From contig JAFGSN010000060.1 in NCBI GenBank assembly GCA_016934575.1, positions 1-40,769 on the forward strand: 40,769 bases of DNA, written 5' to 3'. The first letter of the stretch is position 1. Each line of letters begins with the position of its first letter. Position numbers and translations under genes: made by a program. Shown here piece after piece: positions 10,027 through 16,857 of the stretch. Below the pieces are notes generated by a model. The model was not told where the DNA came from and did no database searches. It worked only from the letters and a program-made list of their open reading frames with translations. Source of the DNA: Vicinamibacteria bacterium (GTDB lineage Bacteria > Acidobacteriota > Vicinamibacteria > Fen-336).

Positions 10027-11130
10027 TCATGCAAGAATCTCGCGCAGCGCCGCGACGAGCGTCTCATTCTCCGATGCGGAGCCGACGCTCGCGCGCAAAC
10101 AACGTGAGAGTCGCGGATAGGACGTCACGTCGCGGACCAGCACGCCGCGACGAGCCAGGGAATCGAACACGATCTTGGGATCCTTCTCGATGAGCTCCAG
10201 GAGCAAAAAGTTCGCGCGGGAGGGATAGACACGCAACCCCGGCAGCGCGCCAAGCGACTCGGACAACGACTCCCGGAGCGCCACGAGTCGCCGCACTCCC
10301 TCAGCCAGCGTTTCAGGCTCGGCCAGCGCGGCGATCGCCGCCGTCTGCGTGAAGAAATTGACGTTGTAGGGCAGGCGCGCCTTGTTCACCTCGCGCACGA
10401 GATCGGGCGAGGCGAGCAGATATCCCAGCCGCAGGCCGGCCATGGCCATGGCCTTGGAGAAAGTTCTCAGAACGACGAGATTCGGATGGCGCGAGAGAAG
10501 CGGAACGGCGCTCACGCCGGAGAACTCGTGATACGCCTCGTCCACGACGACCAAGCCGTCCTCCTCCGCGCACAGGTCGGCGATCCGTTCCGGCGCGATC
10601 CAACCGCCAGTGGGATTGTTCGGCGTGCACAGGATCAGAAGCGGCGCTCCCGACTCGCGCCGCGCGACGCGCAGAGCGTCCATGTCGTACTCGAGGTCCG
10701 GACCGAGGCCGGCCGTGACCGGCGCGCCGCCGAGCACTCTCACGAGCAGGGCATAAACCGTGAAGGTCGGTTGCGGTATGACGACGCGCGTGCCCGGACT
10801 CACCGTCGCCAGAAGCAGCGCCTCGATCATCTCGTTCGAACCGTTGCCGGCGAGGATCCCGTCCGCGCGCCATCCCGAATGCCGCGCGAGCGCCTCGATC
10901 AGCTCGCGCGGATCGAATTCCGGATAGCGCGCCCACGGCCGCGCGAGGGCGCGATCGACGATCTTGCGCTTGAGCGCATCGGGCAGCTCGAAGGGATTCT
11001 CGTTCTGATCGATCTTGACGGAAACCCGGCGGGGGGCAAGCGTGTAGGCGCTCAGCGCGCGCACGGCGGGCTTGACGAACCGCAACGGATCCCGCGGCTT
11101 TCCGCTTGTCGTCATACGTTTCGCGCTCAT
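10027..11130 (-). CDS. hisC: Histidinol-phosphate aminotransferase
   Basis: HisC is the PLP aminotransferase that makes histidinol phosphate from imidazole acetol phosphate. The 367-residue fold type I protein shows KIDQNENPFELP, NGSNEMIE, CTPNNPTGGW, VVDEAYHEF, and the PLP lysine in RTFSKAMAMAGLRLGY. The ATG at 11130 (MSAKRMTTSG) overlaps the hisD stop by 4 bp; the ATG at 11115 is an alternative. HisC enzymes often accept aromatic substrates, so overlap with Phe/Tyr transamination is possible, but the sequence cannot settle that. Confidence 0.95.
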   Translation of the reverse strand: MSAKRMTTSGKPRDPLRFVKPAVRALSAYTLAPRRVSVKIDQNENPFELPDALKRKIVDRALARPWARYPEFDPRELIEALARHSGWRADGILAGNGSNEMIEALLLATVSPGTRVVIPQPTFTVYALLVRVLGGAPVTAGLGPDLEYDMDALRVARRESGAPLLILCTPNNPTGGWIAPERIADLCAEEDGLVVVDEAYHEFSGVSAVPLLSRHPNLVVLRTFSKAMAMAGLRLGYLLASPDLVREVNKARLPYNVNFFTQTAAIAALAEPETLAEGVRRLVALRESLSESLGALPGLRVYPSRANFLLLELIEKDPKIVFDSLARRGVLVRDVTSYPRLSRCLRASVGSASENETLVAALREILA

Positions 11131-12422
11131 TCCGCGAACCTCGTGAGCACGCTCTGCGCGTGTCCCGTCAGGCCCTCGGCCTCCGCCACGCGCGCCACGT
11201 CGGACGCGACGCGGCGCAGGCCGGCGCGTGTGAGCTTCACCTGACTCTGTCGCCGCACGAAATCGCGCACGGAGAGCGCCGACGTGAAGCGCGCCGTTCC
11301 GCCCGTCGGCAAGACGTGATTCGGACCGACGCCGTAGTCGCCCACGGACACGGGCGTCCAGTGCCCAACGAACACCGCTCCGGCGATGATGCGCTTCGCG
11401 ATGGATTCGGCGTCTCGCGTCATGACTTCCGCATGCTCGGGCGCGAGAAGATTGCACGCCTCCACGGCCGCGTCGAGATCCCGCACGAGCACGATCGCGC
11501 CCTGTCGCGCCAGCGCCTTGCGCGTGGTCGCGACGTTGGCGACCGAGCGTGCGCCCTCATCGACAAGCCTCTTGACCTCGATCGCGAGCTTCCGCGCGGG
11601 CGTCACGAGCGCCACGATCTCCGAGCCGGAGCCGTGCTCCGCCTGTGCCAGAAGATCGACGGCCGCCCAGCCGGCGTCGGCCGTCTCGTCCGCGAGGATC
11701 ACGACCTCGCTCGGGCCGGCCTCTTGGTCGATGTCCACGGTCCCGCGGACCTGGCGTTTGGCCTCGGTCACGTAGGCGTTGCCGGGACCGACGATCTTGG
11801 AAACGGCGGGCACGGAGGCCGTGCCGTAAGCGAGCGCCGCGACGGCCTGGGCGCCGCCGATGCGATAGACAGAGCCCTCGAGCCCGACGATCACGAGCGC
11901 CGCCGCGATCGCGGGATTCGTGTCGAGCGCCCGAGGCGGCGTCACGACCTCGATGCGCGGCACGCCGGCGACGCGCGCCGGAACGGCGTTCATGAGCACC
12001 GAGGACGGATAGGCGGCCGCGCCGCCGGGAACGTAAAGACCGGCGGCGTCGATCGGCGTGATTCGCTCCACGAGCGTCGAACCGTCGGGAAGACGCAGGC
12101 TGAAACCGCGTTCGATTTGCCGGCGATGATACCTCTCGATGTTCCGTGCCATGCGGCCCAGCGCGGCGGCGAGCTTGGGATCGGCCCGTCGAGCCCGCGC
12201 GCGGATCTCTTCGGACGAGACATGGATCCGTTTTGAATCCAGCCGAATCCCGTCGAGGCGAGCCGTCAAGCGCACGAGCGCCCGATCTCCGTCGCGGCGC
12301 ACGTCCCTGATGATGGTTTGAACGGCGCGCTCCACGCGCAACGAGCGCGAGGAGGAGCGCGGCAGACGCTCCAGATAACGACGCCATTCCGACTCGCCGT
12401 AACGAAGGATACGCATCGTCAT
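11127..12422 (-). CDS. hisD: Histidinol dehydrogenase
   Basis: HisD oxidises histidinol to histidine in two NAD-dependent steps. The 431-residue enzyme has the zinc ligands and catalytic pair in expected places: LLAQAEHGSGSE (Gln, His), LLAPEHAEVM (Glu-His), VGDYGVGPNHVLPTGG (Asp) and a late GHAQSV histidine. AGLYVPGG and VGPGNAYV are also typical. It is the first his gene in transcription order and overlaps the aroD stop by 4 bp. A hisG gene, often placed beside hisD, is absent from the window. Confidence 0.97.
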   Translation of the reverse strand: MTMRILRYGESEWRRYLERLPRSSSRSLRVERAVQTIIRDVRRDGDRALVRLTARLDGIRLDSKRIHVSSEEIRARARRADPKLAAALGRMARNIERYHRRQIERGFSLRLPDGSTLVERITPIDAAGLYVPGGAAAYPSSVLMNAVPARVAGVPRIEVVTPPRALDTNPAIAAALVIVGLEGSVYRIGGAQAVAALAYGTASVPAVSKIVGPGNAYVTEAKRQVRGTVDIDQEAGPSEVVILADETADAGWAAVDLLAQAEHGSGSEIVALVTPARKLAIEVKRLVDEGARSVANVATTRKALARQGAIVLVRDLDAAVEACNLLAPEHAEVMTRDAESIAKRIIAGAVFVGHWTPVSVGDYGVGPNHVLPTGGTARFTSALSVRDFVRRQSQVKLTRAGLRRVASDVARVAEAEGLTGHAQSVLTRFAE

Positions 12423-13543
12423 CGTCCGTTCTCCGCTCGTCCGGAATCACGACTCATGGCGGCGAACGCCTCTCGCATGACGTCTCGGGTCGCCGGGCGG
12501 CCGGTCCATGTCTCGACCTGCCGGGCCGCTTGTGCGAGAAACGCCTCGGGATCGCCGTTCACGATGCGACTCGAATCCGGATGCGTTGCGATTCCGCGCA
12601 AACGCCCGTCCTCCACGATGACGGTGTCGACGCGGCCGGAGCGGCGCGCCGCGCCGTCGACCTCGTCAAGATGATCGAGAATCTCGCTCTCGTACGATCC
12701 CGTCACGCTGAAGCCCGACAGCCGTATCCCTGGAAGCGCCGCGAGAAACGGCGGCAGCGCCTCGGCTTCGAGTGGAACGCAGACGGAGTCGACGCCGAGC
12801 GCCCGGAAACAGCGGTTATGGACGACAAGCGCGGGATTCGTGCGCACGTTCCGGCCGAGAACGCCGTACGCACGCGTTCGCGGATTGATTTCGCGAACGC
12901 GATAGAGATCGGCCATGAGCGCGATCGAAATCTGCCCGGGCGCGGCCTCTGCCCCTGTCTGCGCCGAGGCGAACATGAAGGGGACGCGATCACGGCCGCC
13001 CAGAATGCGCGTGACTGCTCCCAGAGGGCCCATCGCGATCGGGATCAACGGCGGTCCATCGCCCTCCGCCACCCGGCCGGCGAGGGCCATGAGTCGGCCG
13101 ACGTCCGCGAGCGAGCGGGGCGTGCCGGCGATCTTGACGATGTCCGCGCCCGTTGCGGCCATGCGGCGATAGAGCGTGTCCAGATCGTGCGGGATGCCCG
13201 CAAGATCATGAAAAGAAACCACGAGCCCGCGGCCGGCTTTCGCCGACATGATGTCATGGAAACCGCTCTGGAGGTTGACGTCGACGAAGTCGTAGCCGCG
13301 CTCCGTTGCCTCGAGCAACCGGAGACGTCGATCGGGATCGTCGTCCGGCCACAGACCGCCCTCGGATCGAGGAAGACAGGTGAGAAGCAGCGGTCGACAC
13401 CGAGCCTCCAGGATCGCGGCGAGGGCAAGGTCTTCCACGAGATCGCCGCGCACCTCGAAAAGATCGGCCTGTCGGGACAGCCGGGCCATGCCGTCTATCG
13501 TCGCCTTGGTGGTCTTCTCCGCCAGACTCACGCAGATGCGCAT
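12419..13543 (-). CDS. aroD: Type I 3-dehydroquinate dehydratase fused to a degenerate shikimate-dehydrogenase-like domain
   Basis: Residues 1 to about 218 are a type I dehydroquinate dehydratase (shikimate pathway). Glu30, Arg32, Glu61, His112, Schiff-base Lys137, Arg179 and Gln204 (APGQI) match catalytic and substrate residues, although the usual Arg before EGG (TFRSAKEGG in enterics) is Leu57. Residues 226-321 resemble the substrate domain of shikimate dehydrogenase, and 330-362 resemble its last helix (FLAQAARQVETWTGR). The whole NADP domain between them is gone. The catalytic Lys of NVTxPxK is Glu285 (SVTGSYE) and the NTD aspartate is His321 (ATH), so the second domain should be inactive. 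Met at 13543 has GTGAGG upstream; the frame stays open further, but that covers the attenuator. First gene of the operon. Confidence 0.9.
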   Translation of the reverse strand: MRICVSLAEKTTKATIDGMARLSRQADLFEVRGDLVEDLALAAILEARCRPLLLTCLPRSEGGLWPDDDPDRRLRLLEATERGYDFVDVNLQSGFHDIMSAKAGRGLVVSFHDLAGIPHDLDTLYRRMAATGADIVKIAGTPRSLADVGRLMALAGRVAEGDGPPLIPIAMGPLGAVTRILGGRDRVPFMFASAQTGAEAAPGQISIALMADLYRVREINPRTRAYGVLGRNVRTNPALVVHNRCFRALGVDSVCVPLEAEALPPFLAALPGIRLSGFSVTGSYESEILDHLDEVDGAARRSGRVDTVIVEDGRLRGIATHPDSSRIVNGDPEAFLAQAARQVETWTGRPATRDVMREAFAAMSRDSGRAENGR

Positions 13544-13557
13544 CAATGCCTCACAAC

Positions 13558-13590
13558 AAAAAAGCCTCTCCAGGGTTTCCTGAAGAGGCT
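13558..13590 (-). terminator. Intrinsic terminator of the leader (attenuator, helix 5:6)
   Basis: On the minus strand a 12-bp stem (AGCCTCTTCAGG with CCTGGAGAGGCT, one U-G pair, loop AAAC, 13590-13563) is followed by five more U residues (13562-13558) and then, 14 nt further on, the aroD start. A perfect terminator between promoter and first gene is the signature of transcription attenuation. The RNA stretch 13623-13612 can pair over 12 positions (two G-U) with 13584-13573, which would take this stem apart. Confidence 0.9.
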
Positions 13591-13611
13591 TCGTCGCCCG
13601 TGACTGGTCTT

Positions 13612-13671
13612 TCCAGAAAACCCGCTCTCGCTGCCGCGAGCGGGCCTCCGGGCCCGCCGCTAGCCGCGGCG
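13612..13671 (-). promoter_or_regulatory. Alternative helices of the his-trp leader (segments 1-4)
   Basis: Read as RNA on the minus strand, four segments can pair only with a neighbour. 1:2 is CGCCGC (13671-13666) with GCGGCG (13660-13655). 2:3 is GCGGGCC (13657-13651) with GGCCCGC (13646-13640), loop CGGA. 3:4 is CCCGCUC (13644-13638) with GAGCGGG (13627-13621), followed by UUUU. Segment 4 (13623-13612) also pairs with segment 5 of the downstream terminator. Segment 1 lies in the last codons of the leader peptide and segment 2 begins at its stop codon, the layout expected for ribosome-controlled attenuation. Pairings were checked by base complementarity only; no energies were computed. Confidence 0.8.
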
Positions 13672-13749
13672 ATGATGGGTCGAACGCCACCAGAAGATCA
13701 GATTTCGGCCGACCAGCGAGCCTTTGCGATCTGAGCGTAGTGACCTCAT
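13660..13749 (-). CDS. Leader peptide with tandem Trp and tandem His codons
   Basis: A 29-codon open frame runs from ATG at 13749 to TAG at 13660, between the promoter and the terminator that precedes aroD. Its end reads IFWWRSTHHRRG: two adjacent TGG codons (13692-13687) and two adjacent CAT codons (13677-13672), the two amino acids made by the operon behind it. Leader peptides of trp and his attenuators work by ribosome stalling at such codons. No Shine-Dalgarno sequence precedes the ATG, and the predicted transcript starts only about 2-5 nt upstream, so translation is probably leaderless. The same frame continues upstream as a longer ORF, but that part lies before the promoter and does not look like protein. 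Confidence 0.88.
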   Translation of the reverse strand: MRSLRSDRKGSLVGRNLIFWWRSTHHRRG

Positions 13750-13759
13750 CGGAAGGCTG

Positions 13760-13788
13760 ATACTAGAAGAAGGAAATATTGATGTCAA
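13760..13788 (-). promoter_or_regulatory. Promoter of the aroD-his-trp operon
   Basis: On the minus strand TTGACA (13788-13783) and TAGTAT (13765-13760) are separated by exactly 17 nt, an almost consensus sigma70 promoter. The predicted start near 13753 lies just before the leader-peptide ATG at 13749. It is the only strong promoter I see for the fifteen genes that follow. Confidence 0.85.
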
Positions 13789-14002
13789 GCTGCTATTCCC
13801 TGTCGGTCTTTCAAGAAAAGCGATACGAAACAGCTTGCGATAAGTATGATAGCGGCGCCGGGCGGAAATGCCGTCAGCATGGGCGCGAGGATGTCCGAGA
13901 TGACGATGGGGGGGCGGCTTCCCCGAGCAGGCTCTCGGCGCGGAACGGGAGCTCCTCGAACAACAGCGCCGTATCGATGAGCAACAGGAGGCTGGATCTC
14001 CT
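13786..14002 (-). pseudogene. Possible frameshifted small membrane-protein relic
   Basis: Two frames read like protein and join at a run of seven C (minus strand; 13908-13914). The first, directly behind the CE2 gene, reads LLLLIDTALLFEELPFRAES; the second reads IVISDILAPMLTAF and then one hydrophobic segment (AAIILIASCFVSLFL), ending in a TGA that overlaps the TTGACA of the operon promoter. I do not recognise a family and no good start codon is visible, although AGGAG occurs at 14002-13998. It could be a decayed gene, a sequencing slip in the homopolymer, or chance. Confidence 0.3.
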
Positions 14003-14011
14003 GAATCGCCC

Positions 14012-15118
14012 CTACCAGCCGACGGCGGCGCGAATGATCGGCTCGATGTCTCCGGCCATCGCGGCATGCTGGGCGCCCGTGGGGTGCGCATCGCAGGCAT
14101 CGCCGGGATAATGACGGGACTCAAAGACATGCATCCTGGGATCGGCAAGGCGGGAGGCCGTCTCCGCGATGTATCCACGCAGAACCGTTTTCTGCGTCCG
14201 GCCCGACGCGACGGAGTCGTTGACGATCGCGCCTTCGGTCAGGAACACATGGGCCTCCGGGTAACGCGCGCGGATCGCTCGCGCGAAAAGGACATAGGCG
14301 CCGACCCATTCCTCGCGGTCGGGAAAGTCGCCGAGCGCGAGGTTGAAGTCGTTGGTTCCGAGCGAGACGACGACGACATCCGGCGCGTATGCCGCATGAT
14401 CCCATGGCGGTTTCGTCGACTCGTCGGGGAGCGCCATGTCAAAGAACTGAGGCGCGTTCAAGACGTCGCGGCGGCCCTGCCAGTCGCGGATCAGGCCCCG
14501 CCCGCCGTAGCTGACGAGATGGCACTGGGCGTCGAACCGTCGGGCCAGGAGCATGCCGTAGGAGAGATCGGCGTTCGAGGACTCGAACTTGTCTTTCTTG
14601 CAGTCGGGCGTGCGGTCGACGCCTTCTCCGCACGTCACGGAGTCGCCGATGAAGAGCATCCTGCGGCGCGGCCACGGGAGCGGATCGAGCAGGCGGCCGC
14701 CGGACGGGAGGCGGAAGCCGGCGACCGTGACGATGCCCTGCCACGTTTCCGTCCGGTGGACCACGTCGACCGCATGCCGGCCGGCGCCGAGCCCCTCGAC
14801 GAGAATCACGTCCGTCTCTTCTTGCGGCAGGCGCAGGACGCGCGGCGCGCCGCCGTCGACGGAGACGCCGACATGGCTGTTCTGCGTGCTCGACGCGACG
14901 CGCATCGCGAGCGACGGACCCTCGAAGCGAACGCGGAGTTTCACGCCGGGATAGCCGATCCGCAGGCGATTCGCGGCGCCGGCGTCGACGCGGCCCATGA
15001 CCGCGATCCGCGGATCGTTCGCCGGGACGAGATCATCGACATCGGCCGGCATGGCGGGCAAAAGAAAAGAAACGCTGGCGATCGAGGCGACCGCGGCAAT
15101 GTGTCCGACTCCGGTCAT
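14012..15118 (-). CDS. Secreted SGNH-hydrolase esterase, CE2-like carbohydrate acetylesterase
   Basis: The 368-residue protein has an N-terminal hydrophobic leader ending near PAMPA (residue 25), a beta-rich domain to about residue 145 (LRVRFEGPSLAMRV, HAVDVVHRTE) and a C-terminal SGNH hydrolase domain. The four SGNH blocks are visible: GDSVTCGEG with Ser160, SYGGRGL, LGTNDFN with Asn246, and CDAHPTGAQ with Asp343/His345. A jelly-roll followed by an SGNH domain is the CE2 family architecture, which deacetylates polysaccharides; the actual substrate is unknown. A good ribosome-binding site (AAGGGGGAG) precedes the ATG at 15118. It is upstream of the amino-acid operon in the same direction but separated by that operon's own promoter. 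Confidence 0.8.
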   Translation of the reverse strand: MTGVGHIAAVASIASVSFLLPAMPADVDDLVPANDPRIAVMGRVDAGAANRLRIGYPGVKLRVRFEGPSLAMRVASSTQNSHVGVSVDGGAPRVLRLPQEETDVILVEGLGAGRHAVDVVHRTETWQGIVTVAGFRLPSGGRLLDPLPWPRRRMLFIGDSVTCGEGVDRTPDCKKDKFESSNADLSYGMLLARRFDAQCHLVSYGGRGLIRDWQGRRDVLNAPQFFDMALPDESTKPPWDHAAYAPDVVVVSLGTNDFNLALGDFPDREEWVGAYVLFARAIRARYPEAHVFLTEGAIVNDSVASGRTQKTVLRGYIAETASRLADPRMHVFESRHYPGDACDAHPTGAQHAAMAGDIEPIIRAAVGW

Positions 15119-15735
15119 GGCTCCCCCTTGTTCCTGTTCGTGCCTTCCGGTCGTCGTGGAAGCGCGCGCTATCGAGAGTCAGGGTCAGGTTCACGTTCAC
15201 GTCTGTCAGCGTACCCCGGCGCGATCCGACGCCGAACGCGCGCCCTTTCCTGTGACCCGGCATTCTCCGTCTGTGTCGCGCCGTCTTCCCGTCCAGGGCT
15301 TGACGTCGATCAGTAACGCGGCTTCTCGACGAGCGCGTGGTTTGTGACCTCCGGATCTTCGCGGATGTTCCAGCGCCGGCATGAAGGTCGAAGCCCAGGC
15401 GCATCCCGCCGATGCGCGAATGTCCCGCATACCAACAAGAATACGTCACTCAACGCGTCGATGACTTGTCCTCATGCGCCGGATGCGCCGGAAACACGGC
15501 GGTCGGCGGGCGCGGGAGATTACGTGGCAGGATCGCGATCATTGCTTGACTTCAGCATGATATCTGTTATCTTGCGGCCGGGTGTCGGGGATGGTTGGGC
15601 AGCATCCGGCGGCGCCTGACGAAATCCATCCAAGGGAAGGCGTTCGAGAAACGCCGCACATCATCAATCAAGTCGCGCGGCTGATTGATGCGATCGAGAC
15701 AAGGTTGTCTCCCAAATAGCGAGCAGAACGCGATT
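15119..15735. other. 617-bp spacer between divergent genes
   Basis: I find no convincing gene. Arg-rich frames on both strands do not resemble known proteins. At 15175-15203 there is a short tract of doubled hexamers (GTCAGG twice, TTCACG twice). A promoter facing the phosphate operon lies at 15546-15573. No clear Pho box was seen. Confidence 0.5.
15546..15573 (+). promoter_or_regulatory. Candidate promoter of the phosphate operon
   Basis: TTGACT (15546-15551) and TATCTT (15568-15573) are 16 nt apart, and a TG one base before the -10 box gives an extended -10. It would give a 5' untranslated region of about 155 nt before phoU. Nearby ATGATATCTGTTATC could hold a degenerate PhoB site, but I cannot support one. 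Confidence 0.5.
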
Positions 15736-16839
15736 ATGTCTCACTTCGAGGAGACGTTGGAGCGCGACATCCAGCGAATCTGCAGGCTTGTCAAGGAGAT
15801 GGCGAGACTGGCCGAGCGGGGCCTCAGGGATTGCATCCAGGCCCTCGTCGAGAACAATCGGCAGTTGGCGTACGCGGTCATCCTCCGCGACCAGTATATC
15901 GACGAGAAGGAAAAGGAGATCGATCGCCTGTGCCTCGAGTTTATCGTGCGGCAGCAGCCCGTCGCCGGACCGCTGCGTTTCGCTTACAGCACGATCAAGA
16001 TCAATCTCGAGCTGGAACGTGTCGGAGACTACGCCGAGAGCATCGCGCGCCACATCTTGAGATTGGACTCATCGTCCAACAAAAAGTCGATCCCGACGGC
16101 TCGCTTCGTCGAACTGGCCGATCTCTCGATCCCGATGCTCCGTGACGCCATCGAGGCGTTCGTGCGGCAGGATTCGGAACTGGCCAAAACGACGATCGCC
16201 GTCGAGGACGCCGTGGACGCGCTTCAAAGCAAGCTGAACGCCGAGCTCTTCCAACTGCTTCACGAGGAGAAGCTCCCGCTCGACATGCTGGATCCGCTCG
16301 TGACCATCGGCAAGCGTCTCGAGCGGGTTTCGGACCAGGCGCGCAACATCTGCATGGACGTGCTTTACATGTGCACGGGAGAAGACCCCCGGCATCCCGG
16401 CGCCGAGACCTTCCGGATCCTGTTCGTCGACGGGCACAATTCCTGCCGGAGCCAGATGGCCGAGGCGATCGCGCAGTCGCTGGATCAGCCGAAGTTCATC
16501 TTCCAGAGCGCCGGACTGGAACCCCGGCCGATCGACGCGAACACGCTGCAGTTCATGCAGAAGAAGGGCCTGGACCTGTCGCGCGCCGCTCCCAAGACCA
16601 TTTATCAGGTTCCTTATCTCGATCACTATCAGGTCATCGTCGCGTTGGCCAAGGAGGCGCAGCGAGCTTTCCCGATGCGGCCGCGCAAGATGGTCTACGT
16701 GGACTGGAGCGTCGGCGACCCCTCGAGCGTGCACGGATCACCCGAGGAGATCGACGATGCGTACGAGACCACGTTCAAGTTCATCTCGAGCCACGTGCGC
16801 GCGCTCGTCGAAGCCGTTCTTGGCAACAAGCTCGAATAG
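15736..16839 (+). CDS. phoU: PhoU phosphate-signalling regulator fused to an ArsC/LMW-phosphatase-like domain lacking the nucleophile
   Basis: Residues 1 to about 215 are PhoU: two three-helix bundles, each with a metal-binding ExxxD motif (ERVGDYAESIAR, Glu94/Asp98; ERVSDQARNI, Glu196/Asp200). PhoU links the Pst transporter to the PhoR/PhoB system and restrains phosphate uptake. Residues about 226-367 follow the low-molecular-weight phosphatase/arsenate reductase fold, with the loop FVDGHNSCRSQMAEA, SAGLEPRPI and an acid loop GDPSSV. The canonical loop is CTGNSCRS; here the nucleophilic Cys is Asp232, while the second Cys (237), Arg238 and the Asp328-Pro acid remain. Classical phosphatase or arsenate reductase chemistry is therefore not expected. 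The start at 15736 (MSHFEETLERD) fits PhoU alignments; the upstream extension is not PhoU-like. First gene of the pst operon. Confidence 0.88.
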   Translation: MSHFEETLERDIQRICRLVKEMARLAERGLRDCIQALVENNRQLAYAVILRDQYIDEKEKEIDRLCLEFIVRQQPVAGPLRFAYSTIKINLELERVGDYAESIARHILRLDSSSNKKSIPTARFVELADLSIPMLRDAIEAFVRQDSELAKTTIAVEDAVDALQSKLNAELFQLLHEEKLPLDMLDPLVTIGKRLERVSDQARNICMDVLYMCTGEDPRHPGAETFRILFVDGHNSCRSQMAEAIAQSLDQPKFIFQSAGLEPRPIDANTLQFMQKKGLDLSRAAPKTIYQVPYLDHYQVIVALAKEAQRAFPMRPRKMVYVDWSVGDPSSVHGSPEEIDDAYETTFKFISSHVRALVEAVLGNKLE

Positions 16840-16857
16840 ACGTCGAGGGAGAGCCGA

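Noticed and set aside
13750-14178. Upstream part of the frame that ends in the Trp/His leader peptide
   Set aside because: It lies before the promoter, is Pro/Arg/Ser-rich without family resemblance and is antisense-like to the esterase end; only the last 29 codons are supported.
15033-15449. Minus-strand frames in the spacer upstream of the esterase
   Set aside because: Arg/Gly-rich, no recognised domain, and one overlaps the esterase start in another frame.
15552-15590. Possible Pho box at the pst promoter
   Set aside because: CTGTTAT resembles one half-site, but no second half-site at the right spacing was found.
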